Below are positions 23,799 to 34,706 of a stretch of 64,000 nt of DNA, in pieces. The translations under genes were made by a program, and so were the position numbers. Source of the DNA: Campanula takesimana (taxonomy: Eukaryota; Streptophyta; Magnoliopsida; Asterales; Campanulaceae); NCBI GenBank assembly GCA_026119855.1, contig JAOWBW010000867.1, positions 310,001-374,000 of the forward strand. Direction: 5' to 3'. Each line of letters starts with the position of its first letter. The first letter of the stretch is position 1. The notes under the pieces were generated by a model. It was not told the DNA's origin. It was given only the letters and a program-made list of their open reading frames with translations, and made no database searches.

Positions 23799-25823
23799 CT
23801 ACTCAAACATCAAATAAAGGGACATCGCCACCGTCGCGTCATCACTCGTCCATTCGAGGTCTCTTCCCGCAAGCAACTGACTCCGCAGTCTGGCGAGCCA
23901 ACTGCCTAAGAGCCCCACAGTGTCGCTCTTCACTCTCTTGGCGTAGGCCATGAATTGGGCAAGCCATCCCGTGACCTCTCTATACTCTTCAATGGGCACC
24001 TGTTGAGGAGAAACAAATAGAAATGTCAAAATTCTCAAATAAATGATGAGCAAAAGTATGAAATGGTAAAAGTGCCGAAAAATGACAAAAGAAAGTCATA
24101 AGTCATACCATGGTCACATCAGCAGGAGGTATGAGTCCCTCTGTCATCTCATACTCGGTGGGAAGATTCTCGATGCTCTCCACACCTTCAGCCATGTTGT
24201 AGGTAAACGATGCCGGTCTGAGTTGCGGATAGAACGAAACATGAGCGGCCGCCTGAGCCTGGTCACCCTCCTCCCTAATCAAACGACGTATCAGACGAGT
24301 CAAGAAGTCCTGATAGTCCCCCTTAAGATTGAAATGATCGAAAGTAGCTTGACCAATAGTGAGATCCTCTCTCTCCCCCTCTTCAATCAGATAAGAGTTC
24401 AGCATATGAGCCGGCGGATCAAGGGGGACAATGAGCTCAAGCCTACCACCATCATGCTGACGAGAGACTTTCTCTCCCAAATAAAAATAGCCGCCGCTGA
24501 GGCCAATCATCAATAATCTTACACCCGAATAGAAATGGGTATGATCAAGCTCGAACCGTCCCAAGGATAGAGAGCTTTGGGGACATCGGGCACAACCATC
24601 CACTGATCAAGATACCCTCTCATCTGGGCCACAGGCAGGTCTGCCCCCCTCAGCATTCTCATCACGAGAATCCCAGTTCTCTCTGCACCACCTCAAAGTA
24701 TCTGGTAGCATAGGAGCCTTCTCTATAAGATCAAAGCTGTAAAGGCCGAACATAGCATAACCCCAAGCCTGAAAATGGGTGAAACATGGAAAAATGTCAA
24801 CACAAGGTAGCTAAAAGACAAGATGCTATCAAAACAAAGAAATTCGGGCTGAAACGAAATGAAGTACAACAAGAGATAAACATTATACCTCCCAAGCATG
24901 ACTGTAGCCTGCAAACTGTGGACTCACGCGATTACGCGAACTCTCATCCATGTCTACATAATAGTGAGCCAAACCAACAGCACCCCATCTAGCATCGGTG
25001 ACATGCTTCATATCTCTCAAAACACTCAAAAGAGTGAACAAAGCAGTTGACACGTGGTTAGCAAACAGCATCTCAGAAAATGCCCACCACAAGAAGCCGC
25101 GTATAGCTATGGTACGAGTGTTGACAAACCTCATCTGGCTCACAATGGTGATGATGTAAGTACTCACCTTATCCCTCAAGGCCTTGAGAGGGACACCCTT
25201 GCCCAGAGTGCGTACAAAGAAACCCAAGAGCCGCCTCATATCATCGTCACTCGGTAAGAAGTTGACATCCATGTCAAGGACCTCAGAAGTGAATCGAAGC
25301 CCAGTAATGGCATGAAAATTGGTCGGAGTCATCGTGACCTCCCCCCACCTCATATGCATCGTGTGGGTACTATCCCACCAACGCTCCCGAATAACCTGGA
25401 GCACGTGCATGTTCCTCCTCTCACCCACTAAACAGTCAAAAAATGTTTTCAGCCCCATGTGCTCAATCTCCTCCTTCACGTCAGGAATCAGGGTTTTCCA
25501 CACCTCAACAACCGCTCTGACACTACCCCTACAGTTGTCAATGACCTTGAAAGGCTGCCAAAACATAAGCAAAAGAGACGAATGTCAGAAAATTGATAGA
25601 ATCCTCGTTTAAGCATTTTATCGAAAAGCACGGAATTGAGGCATGCAACAACGAAATTGACATGGAAACTCAACAAAAGGAAGAGATCCTACCCTCTCCT
25701 CTCTCTCACAGCATGAGAAATGTGTTCTTCGGGGAACAGGTACAACTCATCTATCCTCCACGTTTTACCCTTCATGTGCCTGCCAAAGAGGTGCTCCTTA
25801 TGTGATCGATTTGCACCGGCCAT
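23799..25823 (-). pseudogene. aORF2: four-exon antisense gene of Tat-A, plant-mobile-domain-like
   Basis: Starts MAGANRSHKEHLFGR at 25823. Exons by splice signals: 25823-25710, 25554-24889, 24768-24109, 23999-23799; donors GTGAGA, GTATAA, GTATGA; acceptors TTTTGGCAG, TTTTCAG, CTCAACAG. The first three exons meet in phase 0. Exon 2 (222 codons, no stop) holds MHVLQVIRERWWDSTHTMH, MRWGEVTMTPTNFHAITGLR and GFLWWAFSEMLFANH, matching the mobile-domain pattern W...T.x.F/M...G-E-x-T-x-T...TGL. Exon 3 has at least one frameshift near 24540-24650, so this copy is not functional. It lies wholly within Tat-A, between aORF1 and the 3' LTR. Confidence 0.72.
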
Positions 25824-25950
25824 TGGAAGAGGTTGGAAATCACTTAAACTTGAATAAAATGGAGATTGTTGGGAAGAAAATCGTCTGAAGTCGGAGAGCT
25901 CTTGAAAAAACAAAACACAAAAGTGATTTTGAAATCACAAACCAGCGCCT

Positions 25951-26018
25951 GATATAGGTCTGGTATGCGTAAAATCAAGGATGCCTCGTACGAGACATCG
26001 ATACCTCATACGGGTATC
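25951..26018 (-). promoter_or_regulatory. Likely promoter of aORF2: word pair 3 and TATA box
   Basis: CTCGTACGAG (25985-25994) and CTCATACGGG (26005-26014), centres 20 bp apart, lie about 30 bp upstream (minus strand) of CCTATATC (25951-25958). The aORF2 start is about 130 bp downstream. Same layout as for aORF1. Confidence 0.58.
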
Positions 26019-26105
26019 TCTCAGAAAATTCCAGAAAACCCTGTTTTTTAGAAAATTCCAGAAAAGCCCTGCTTTTAACAGAAATGCCATAAAAAGCCCT
26101 GCTTT
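26016..26105 (+). repeat. Short tandem repeat, unit about 31 bp, three copies
   Basis: GAAAATTCCAGAAAACCCTG, GAAAATTCCAGAAAAGCCCT and AAATGCCATAAAAAGCCCTG begin successive units. It adjoins word pair 3 upstream of aORF2. Confidence 0.6.
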
Positions 26106-26433
26106 GACTAAGAGGTCAAATCTGAACCCGGTTCAAGATGGAACATTGAGTCATCAACAAAAGAATATTTTCAGAATTGGAACAAATGAAATTGTTTCTC
26201 AGTACGAATCTATTCTCACCGCGCATCCAAGATCATGGGTGAGCAACAAAAATCTACATCAACAAACTCTAATCCTGTAACTGTCATCGAGACGTAAGTT
26301 AATGACACATGATTTATATCACTGCTAATGGCATAGGATTCGTTTTTTCAACGGAAAGGAAGTCTCGTTGGAAGGAGAAGAAAGGTCCGAGTAATTGGCG
26401 TCTCCAAACTGGAACCTGCGTTGCAGTGTTAGA

Positions 26434-26705
26434 TGAAGGGCATCAAAAGACACCTTGTAGTCATTGAGGCATAAAAATAAGCACCTGTATGGTTACTATG
26501 GCACCAAAGACACCTTATGGTCACCAAGGCATAAAAGTAAGCACCTTATGGTCATTCTGGCACCGTGGCACCTTCATCTAAAGATACCCTGTAGTCATTG
26601 AGGCACAAAAGTAAGAACCTCTATGGTTACTCCGGCATCAAAGAACCATATGGTCACTGAGACATAATGTAAGCACCTCTATGGTCATTCCGGCATCAAC
26701 AAAAC
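26434..26705 (+). repeat. Degenerate tandem repeat in the Tat-A 3' region, unit about 62 bp
   Basis: About four units built on GACACCTTATGGTCACCAAG, GGCATAAAAGTAAGCACC and TATGGTCATTCTGG; GGCATAAAA-like steps recur near 26470, 26530, 26602 and 26664. The two halves of each unit resemble each other. Tandem repeats between pol and the 3' LTR are characteristic of Tat/Ogre elements and can seed satellites. Between 26106 and 26433 I see nothing recognisable. Confidence 0.65.
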
Positions 26706-26872
26706 TGAAGACGATTCGTCATCAGCAATAGGGTGTATTCAGAATTGGGTCAAGGACATTGATTCCTCAGTATGGGTTACTCTCTAAACTCTAAACTTTC
26801 CTTACCACAGTATTGCTTTCAAAATGATTTTCAAAATACCTCAAATGACCGTTTTTTCATGTTTTTGGAGTC

Positions 26873-26917
26873 GAACTACTTTTGGTCTGATTTCCTTCTG
26901 AGGAATACGTAGGCAGC
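26873..26917 (+). ncRNA. Two-stem RNA-like element, copy c (Tat-A, before 3' LTR)
   Basis: GAACTAC...GTAGGCAGC with GTCTGA in the core and inner stem TTCCT/AGGAA, loop TCTG. Sense strand of Tat-A, just upstream of the CACTA insertion. Confidence 0.55.
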
Positions 26918-26942
26918 TTTCCAGCGCGACCATACCTAAAGT

Positions 26943-27559
26943 CACTACAACAAAAATGGCTTTTTCCGGCACTTATTTACCGGCACTTTCATATGTGCCG
27001 CTAATTTCCGGCACTTTTGTCAAAAATGCCGGGAAAAAGTGCCGGGAATTTCCGGCACTTTTTCAAAAGTGCCGCTAAAAACAAGATGTTTGTTTTGAAT
27101 TTTTAATTTAATTTTTAAATTTAATCATATTTTTCATGTAACTTTGCTTTAATTTTTTACTTATATTAGATTTTCATGGACTACAATAATAGAAATGGCC
27201 TAAAATAAGTTTTGTTTTGTAACAAATAATTGTATATGAAAATTTATAACAAAAATGATTTAGCCTAGCGGTAGAAGGTGTGCTTTGTATGCAAGAGGTC
27301 GTGGGTTCGAATCCGGGTAAATTCAAAAATAATTTTATTTAAATTAGCGGCACTTTAAAAAGTGCCGGAAAATGCCGGCACTTTTGAAAAGTGCCGGGAA
27401 ATTCCGGCACTTTTAAAGTGCCGGGAAGTATTGCCGACACCACTTTTTCCGGCACTTTTAAAAGTGCCGGAAAAAGTGCCGGGAATAGCTTTTCCGGCAC
27501 TTTTTTTTCAATTTCCGGCACTTTTTAAAGTGCCGGGAAAAGTCACTTTTGTTCTAGTG
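26943..27559. mobile_element. CACTA-type MITE
   Basis: 617 bp with termini CACTACAACAAAA and (reverse) CACTAGAACAAAA, and 3-bp duplication AGT (26940-26942 and 27560-27562), all as in CACTA/EnSpm elements. Both ends carry CCGGCACTTTT in alternating orientation, about 16 copies in all, which would fold into hairpins and resemble subterminal transposase sites. No protein is encoded. A tRNA-like segment lies inside. Confidence 0.88.
27255..27321 (+). tRNA. tRNA-like segment in the CACTA MITE (degenerate, tRNA-Ala-like)
   Basis: TAGCCTAGCGG (27261-27271) fits a polymerase III A box and GGTTCGAATCC (27304-27314) is a perfect B box, 32 bp apart. Between them GCTTTGTATGCAAGAGG resembles the anticodon arm of tRNA-Ala (TTTGCAT) with C to T in the anticodon. 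The acceptor stem is not paired, so it is a pseudo-tRNA or SINE-derived piece, not a working tRNA gene. Confidence 0.55.
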
Positions 27560-27610
27560 AGTTCTAAATGGTGTCTTTTCTATCGACGACGTTACTTCAT
27601 CCATAAGTAC

Positions 27611-28631
27611 CGAGGGGCTCTGTAGACACCCCATTTTGAACATCCTCTCATAATTACACCACTTCTGTGTCTCGCCTTTGATTTGGGTTGAAACTCGTTA
27701 AGTTTGACATGTCTCGTTAAGTTTTGCTGACTTCGTTAGTTAGGGGCTAAAATGAACATTAAAACTTAAGCAGAGGGAAAAATTGTGATTCCAGCACAAG
27801 ATGCCTCGTACAAGACATCTAATGTCTCGTACAAGACATCCCCTTGACAGACGGGTTTTTCCAGCAGTTTTTCTTATCGAACTCAACCTCGTTTCTTGGC
27901 AAGCACTCCACAATCCGGGAAAAAAGGAAAGACGATCTGAGAGTCCAAAAACAACTCCTTGGGGATCGAGTCTTTGATTCCCATCCAAATTTATCTCCTT
28001 GGCTTGGTCCCTAAGTCAAGAAATCATATAAATATAGGGGTTCCTGAACTAAAATCCCTAATGGTAGTCAATCGTTCGGTTAAGAAAGAATCACCCTCTA
28101 CCTATCAAAAACTCCCTCATATCAGTCTTACCAAGGTAACCCACGAAATTCATCAAGCCATAACACATTCGAGCCAAAGCTTTTGGATCATCAGGGCCTT
28201 TTTCAAGGCCATCCATAGGATTCTCGAAGAACGCTTAGGTAAATTCCTTTGTTTTCTATCTTCTCATCTCCTTCTTGGCTTTGAAGTGGTGTGATTTCAT
28301 TAAAGGATCAGCCTTAGAGCCTCTCCAATTCATGGAGATGGTCTCGAAGCACATTGATCTGACATTCCAAATAAATAAGATATTATTTATTTGGCTCTCT
28401 TTGTACATAATTTGCATAATTTTAAGACGATGATGATGTTTTCGTAGCAAGACCAATCTTAGATTGGGATTGGGTGCTCCTTTGACCTTCCCAATCATAA
28501 CTTAACCCCCGAATCCAAGATCTCACTGTCCCGTGTTCCGTTAAACATTGGTGGCGACTCACAACAAAATCGAGCATAATAAAGTTCCCTACATTCAAAA
28601 CAAACCAACGCGGCGGCGGAAAGGAACACGC
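27611..28631 (+). repeat. Polypurine tract and 3' LTR of Tat-A (interrupted by S1)
   Basis: CGAGGGGCTC (27611-27620) abuts TGTAGACACC at 27621, the usual Tat LTR start. Word pair 4 (CTCGTACAAG, centres 27809.5 and 27830.5) lies about 190 bp upstream of TATAAATA (27(+)400: 28027-28034). The LTR contains TTGGTGGCGACTC near 28547. Sirevirus S1 inserted at 28631/28632; the final bases GCTCACA appear beyond S1 at 41477-41483. The exact LTR end is inferred from its CA terminus. Confidence 0.7.
27801..27840 (+). promoter_or_regulatory. Tat-A word pair 4 in the LTR
   Basis: GCCTCGTACAAGACATC and GTCTCGTACAAGACATC, centres 21 bp apart, in the U3 part of the LTR. Same pair design as before aORF1 and aORF2; both copies read CAAG where the others have CGAG, as a CpG to CpA change would give. 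Confidence 0.6.
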
Positions 28632-30090
28632 TGTTGGTCCCAGAGGGCAGCAAGGGTATAGAACCGCTAGAGGGGGGGTGAATAGCGGTCCGAAAATTTT
28701 TCGAAAATACCCTTAAAATCAAACGAGTACTTATCAGTTTGGCCAACTGCGGTTCAAGGCACAAGAACCGAACTGATAAAAATGCACAGCAGAGTTTGCG
28801 GTTTGGCCAAATAGGTTAGTTAAAGAGTTGGGAAGTTTGACTCGGGTTGAGAAAACACTATGATGCAACAGAATAGTTAAACTTAAAGTTTAAAGGAAAA
28901 CACATTCATCTTTCAAGTCATTTCGTGTATGGGAAGCAAGTTCAAGACCACAAACAAGAAAGATAAATATCAAGACAGAAAATAAAGATCAAACACACAA
29001 ATTGAAGAGGTTCGTTCTTAAATGAACTACGTCCTCTACCTAGATGGTTAGTCTAGGATTTTCTAATAGCTATAAGACTTGTATTAATTTAGAGGAGGTT
29101 TACAAGATGAATCTAAACTCTAAACAATAAGTCTAACCTAAGCTATAATAACAACCGGTGTTTTCAAAGTATATAATCTATGTGATCATATAAATCGGGT
29201 GTGTGTGTGAAAAGAAATCAAATGCTCTAAGTATCTAAATGATGGTTGAGCAAATGAAATTCTTTTGGTGTAAAGGCTAAGTATGAATGGTTGTTAGGCT
29301 TGAAGCTTTGATGAAGAACTGGGTTTGCAATGGAGATGGTTTGAAGATATGAATATCTGGGTTTAAATCTTCAAAGCAAACTTGAATACTTGGGAATGAA
29401 TTTCTTGAAGCTCAGCAACCTTCATTGATGAATAATGAAGGCTATTTATAGGCAGAGCACCCTTGTGACCGTTGGGTAAGGATTTGAATCAAATCTGAAG
29501 GGTACAGTGCTGTCGAAATCCCATTGGTTGAGCTGTCATTTTCGTCCTTGGTTTTGTCTTGTAGTCCTAGGTAGTTGTTGCACCACTACCTGACAATTGT
29601 CCTTTGTTGCAGAAAGGACTAACGGTAAACAATTCAAACTGATGGACAAACCGACATTCCTTGCAGAAACTCCAAGTTAACTTAGAGTTATTTTGACATG
29701 ACATAACAACATCCTTATACGGTCAAAAGGGGAATGTTTGTCTAAGGAATAAATGACATCTCTTTAATTCTTCAATAACTGCTCTGCGGTTTCACCAAGC
29801 ATATGGTCGGTTTGAAGAATGATCTTGATTGCGCGGTTTCATCAAACATGCAAACTGCAGTTTGATGAAACTGAAGAGCTCCATGCTGGCGGTCTCAAGA
29901 TGACGGCTAGAAGCACTAAACCGCTAATGATACAACCGAACTATACTCAGCCTAGAAAACGAAAAATCTAGAAATGGACTTATCTAAAAATTGAAGTAGA
30001 ACTTCATTACATGCAGTCCTAAAGTCCATAAAAGACACGTGGAATGGATCAATCAAATTAAGGTGGGTGTACTAACAATGAATCCTAACA
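28632..30090 (-). repeat. 3' LTR of S1
   Basis: TATAAATA on the minus strand at 29443-29450. GCGGTTT-type words lie upstream of it near 29787 and 29835. The R-U5 part (ACTAACCATCTAGGTAGAGG) is shared with X1 and X2. It has 13 bp near 29573 that the 5' LTR lacks. Confidence 0.93.
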
Positions 30091-30559
30091 ATCTCCCCCT
30101 ATTTGATTGATGCCATTACCACACTATGATAATAGCAAAACATTGTACTTGGTAAGAACATGTCAGAAATAATTTCATGAAATTGCATGTCCCAAGTCAA
30201 TGCACACACTATGCTAGATCATAGATTTCTAATCTATCAAAAATAAAGGAAATGAATAAGAGATAGAAAAGAAATACATTCAGATGCATAAAGAATGATA
30301 TGATTTTGAGGATCAGAAATGCATGTTTAAACTGAATGTTTAAAAACACAATGCACTTAAAAGTATTTTCATGATGAATGTAGTGCATGAGGTTTTAAGA
30401 AATACAAGCATTGTTTCACAAACAAGCAGTTTGAATAAACAAAGTTTTGGAAACAGAATGCTATGCAGTCATTCTCATTATAATTCAATCATAAAGGATA
30501 GTAACTTACAATGCATGAATTACAAGAGACATCAAAAAGAAAGACTAAGAGAAAAAAAT

Positions 30560-33117
30560 CTAATCTACTTCATCTGCAACAGAACCCCTTGCAGCAGCAG
30601 CATCATCTGCGGTTTGGTTCTGAACGGTTTGAGCATCTTGAGCAGCTTGTTCTTCTGCAATATGAACATTAACAGCGGGGGCGGTTTGATCAACATTTCT
30701 AGAACCGGATCCACGGGTGGCTTCAAAAACAAAGTCAGCTGCACGAAGCCGAACTTCAGTCGGTTCATCAATCTTCAATTCAATTGCAGCGGTTTGTTTG
30801 ACAAGTTTCCCGGTTCTATGCAGGATAAGTTCTGAAGAATCAAGTGCATGCTGAGCTAGAATGTCCAGTTTCTCAACAACAGATTGGAGTGATGCATCAA
30901 CGGCTTGAAACTTTAAGTTGCAAAGATCATTGTTGGTTCTGACAAGATCTTGAAGGGCCAGTTGATTTTCCAAGATAATTTCAGTCTCTCATCTAGCTGT
31001 TGTTGGCTTGACCTATCATCAAATCTCTCATTCACTCTCTCCCCCTAATGGCATCAAGATCAGATTGAATAGTGAGGAGATGAGTGTCAACCAGACGAGA
31101 AGTGGCGGTTTGCTGATGAACTTGAATATTCCTAACCGCATCTATTAAATGGCGGTTGTAGCATGAAGAGGTAGAATTGGATAGGAAGGAATTGAAGAGG
31201 GCGGTTCATCAGAAGGAGTATAGTCAGGAATGTGCTCATCACTGGAATTATCATCATCAGAAATTTGGATGGCATCATCAGAAGGATGGATAAAGAAGGC
31301 ATTTTAGCTTTACCTTTCAACAGAATGTGTGCCTCTTCTAAGGTTTCACCCATAGAGATCCTAAGGCGGTTTCAAGCTCAGCGGGATCAAAGTGAAGAAA
31401 AGAATGAATAGGGATAATTGCAGTTTGAGGAGGTGAAGAAGGAAGGAGAGGAAATCTCAAATAATCATCATTTAGAAGAATGGAAGGGGGAAGGCACAAA
31501 TCTCCAATTTAACATAGGAGGATAAGCTCTAGCAGTTAACTTTAGAAAGAATTGACTAGCAAGAGTGGGGATCCATGAGTACCTGATCGGCAATCTCACC
31601 CATCACTTTGTCTACAACTGAAAGAATTAAGTGTTCAACTGCGGCTTCCATCTCATCCTTGGGAAAGATAGCAAAAGGGTTAGGCGGCCAGCCTTCAAGA
31701 ATCTAGCTTCGGCTTTGGCGGCGGCACGAGCATGGGCTCCAGCCCTTCTTTCCCTAGAGGTTTCAGTTTTGAACCGCTTCAGATAGCGTGCTAAGTCAGC
31801 AGCATTCTTTCGTTTCTTTGTCTTCGTTTAATGAATGAAACCGATGGCGGAGCAGATGGTGAAACTGAAGACTGAGCCATCGGTTGGACCGACGTAGAAA
31901 CTGAAGGTTGAGCAGATGAAAGAACTGGTGATGGTGAACTGCAAGGCATAAGGTAAGTCAGGAGATGAAGATGGAGTATGTTCAGGTGAATCAAAGTCCA
32001 ACTTCCTTTTAAGTGAAGGAGGAGAGTCCTCAACCATCATTGGGTCAATACCTGCCTTCCTCATCTCAGCTCTTTCTCTTAGCTCTCTTGCAAAAGCTCC
32101 TTCAAGTGGTGAGTGATCCTTTTGTAGTCAGCCTCACTGAAGTCTACAGCTCCTGGTGGCCTTGACTGCCAATGCTCCACATAATCACTTTTCTTCACCA
32201 ACTTTCTTTCTTCTTTGGCGGTTGAACCTCAAGAACTTCAACATCTTGCTCAGGTCACCAAGTGCCTCAGACATATCAGTCTCTCAGGCAATGCTGCAGC
32301 CTCAAACTCATCGGTTGCTCAGGCTGAACCTCAATGGTAGATACAGCGGTTTGTTCAACTAGAACCGCATCCTCAGACACTTCGGTCTGCTCAGGATCGG
32401 TTTGAGAGGAGGGTTGAGGTTTGGAAAGGCTTTGAAAATTTCAGCCAACTGTTCTTCAGAGAATTGAACAGAGGGCGGTTTAGAAGTGGAAGGTTTAGGA
32501 GGAGAAGGGATAGGAAGAAAAAGATGAGGAGAAGGGATAAGTTCTGGAATGGATTTTGCCTTGGCGGCTTTAAGAGAGGAGGCATCCTTAGCAAAATTTA
32601 AGGATTTCTCCACATTTTGATGTAATGGAGAGAGGGGTTTAACTTGAGGTTTGGGAATAGAAGGTTTTGAAGTGATAGGTTTTGAAAGAGTAGGAGATAG
32701 TCTGATTGGGGGAAAAGAGGTTGAAGAAGATGAAGGTTTAGATGAAGGTTTGGATAAGGGTTTGGAAGGTGGTTTGGATAGGTTTGCTTTTGTAATAACC
32801 GAAGGGATTTGAGCAGTTCCCTTTCTCTTTCTTGGAGCAGCGGTTTCCTTGGGACGAGTCGTAGGAATAGACCGAATTGCAGGCTCCCCCTCAACCGCAG
32901 GCTCCCCCTCAGCCTGTACCGCGGTTTGAGCTAAATGACTTAACCCCAGTCGGTTTAGAGTGGCAGTTTGACCTTCATTTCTTAGCATCGTAGCATGGGC
33001 CTGATCAGCAATGGCACCAGCATACGGTTTCCCTGATTTGTTGAGCCGAGCCTCAGGAAATGGGCCACGTTCGGCTTCAGGAAGAGGGTCCTCATTCCAA
33101 ACAGTTTGAGCATACCG
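30560..33117 (-). pseudogene. S1 env-like gene, Pro/Ser-rich and coiled-coil-like C-terminal part
   Basis: Continuation of the env-like gene in shifting frames. 32988-32359 encodes repeats of SKPxSKP and TSKPSIPKPQ with a basic KRKG patch, the Pro/Ser-rich tract of such proteins. 32064-31791 has SLKRKLDFDSPEHTPSSS. 30973-30560 encodes a helical, Leu/Gln-rich region (VDASLQSVVEKLDILAQHAL) and an Ala-rich acidic tail to the final stop at 30560. Several frameshifts, notably between 31130 and 32360, break it. Confidence 0.62.
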
Positions 33118-34574
33118 TCATCCAAAGGTTGTTCTGAAGGTATCAAGTCTTGGCAATCCAAAGATAGATTTTTCACTTGGATCCAACCAATAGTCCTTGT
33201 GTTCAGTAGAGAACTTGAAAATGGCAGTATCTTGATGCAAGAACTTTGTCAGCAACCTGCAATGAGTTCTGACCTTGGATTTTCCAGCGGCTTTAGCAGC
33301 ATGGAGGCGGTTTAGAGCATTAATAATCTCCTTCATCACAACCTTGGGCCAGTGCAGTTTCTTCCCTTTAAGAATGGCCACACAGTAAGCATACTGTTCA
33401 CTTGTAAAATTGTTGTGGTTTCCATTCTTGCACATGACTCCAGAATCTACCAGTTCACAAAGATGAGCCATCACCTCTCCAAAGTCCTTTTTGGAGGAAT
33501 TCTTGGTGGAGAAAGAGTTAACTCCAATCAGCTCCAATGTAGTATTGCTTAGAAGTTCCGGTTTTATCCCCATAACTCCAGAGTTCTCAAGACCAGCTAG
33601 AACTGCAATCTTGGAAGCGGTTAGGATCACTTCTTTGCCACAGACGGTGGACTTGATAGCATCTTCAAATTTTATTTCACCGGATTCCAGATCCCTTATC
33701 GGTTCTCCTCTTACATCTAGTAGTTCAGCCTTCGTGGAGATCCCATTCTCAAAGAATTCGGCGCAGATAATAGTAACAAACTGCGGTTCATCCATAAGAA
33801 ACAGAGGTAGCAGTTTAGCATCATTCAGCAGTTTGAGGAGCTTCCTTCCAACTGCATCTTGTTAAGTTCACCCTCAAGAATCCTAGAGCCGGGAACAAAG
33901 TTTGAGGGATCCTGAAAGATATTCTTAGTTAGAAATAATTTAAAGAATGATAGTTTGAAACTTTAAGCAAACCGCGGTTTGATTAAGTCCTACAAACTAT
34001 AACAAGGAAACCTAACAATGAAAATATGCGGTTCAAGGAGAGCAAGGGTAAAAATGTAAAAACAAAGAATGAAGGAATAGTGAAGGCAAAATGGATCAAA
34101 GAGGGAAAATTTTGAAAAGAGTTTGAATGCATGAAGAACACGAAGAACAGAGTATGAGTATGCAAAACAAAATCTTAACCAAAATATGGAAAAATTATAT
34201 CAAAATGATCACAAAGAGTAGATTCTAACAAAGTTCTAAATAAACTAAGACAAATAACAACACATGAACCCAGAATCTGCAAGATTTCACAAGAACACCA
34301 AATAACCCAAAATTGATTTTGCTCAAAATTGAACACAAATCTTAAAACAAAGTAATCAAACAGTGTATATAGGTAAATGCGAACACAAACCAACCAAGAA
34401 ATTGAAGAAAAAGCATAAAATGATCAAAGGAAGATGAACAAGCTTTTAAGCTTCAACAATGGCGGATAAATAAAGTATACTGAGTTAGGGTTCAGAATTT
34501 CATACCATATCAGGCTTCGATGGTTTGGACAATGTAGAAGAAGAAGCAAGATCAATTGATTTCTTTGGTGCCAT
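33118..34574 (-). pseudogene. S1 env-like gene, 5' exon, intron and conserved domain
   Basis: Exon 1 runs from ATG 34574 (MAPKKSIDLASSSTL) to 34506. A GTATGA donor and TATCTTTCAG acceptor define a 594-bp intron (33912-34505); the exons join in frame, and the intron carries stops in that frame. Exon 2 opens DPSNFVPGSRILEGELNK, has a one-base frameshift near 33845, then 225 open codons with FVTIICAEFFENGISTKAEL, LTASKIAVLAGLENSGV, SEQYAYCVAILKGKKLHWP and HKDYWLDPSEKSIFGLPRLD, the conserved block of Sirevirus env-like proteins. Its biological role is unknown. No signal peptide or membrane segment is visible in this part. Confidence 0.75.
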
Positions 34575-34706
34575 TGAAAAATTTTGTTTAAGTAAGAAAA
34601 TTTAGTGAGAACAGAGAGAGAGAGGGATGAATGCGTACAGAGGAGAGAGAAGGATTTTTGCTAAAAAGAGTAAGAAGGAAAGAAAAAAAATTGAAAAATG
34701 GTTTGT

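Noticed and set aside
23799..25823. An independent host gene of the plant-mobile-domain family.
   Set aside because: It lies between the pol end and the polypurine tract of Tat-A, shares its word pair with the Tat-A LTR, and antisense genes in this place are known for Tat elements. A host ancestor remains possible.
27255..27321. A functional tRNA gene.
   Set aside because: Acceptor stem does not pair, the anticodon arm is mismatched and it lies inside a CACTA MITE.
26943..27559. A CRISPR-like array of CCGGCACTTTT repeats.
   Set aside because: Orientation alternates, spacing is irregular, the ends are those of a CACTA element and this is a plant genome.
28540..28560. TTGGTGGCGACTC as a primer-binding site, making 27621-28547 a 5' LTR.
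   Set aside because: The bases after GACTC do not continue into TGCTGGGGA as at the two true Tat sites, and a polypurine tract precedes 27621, so it is a 3' LTR with this motif inside.
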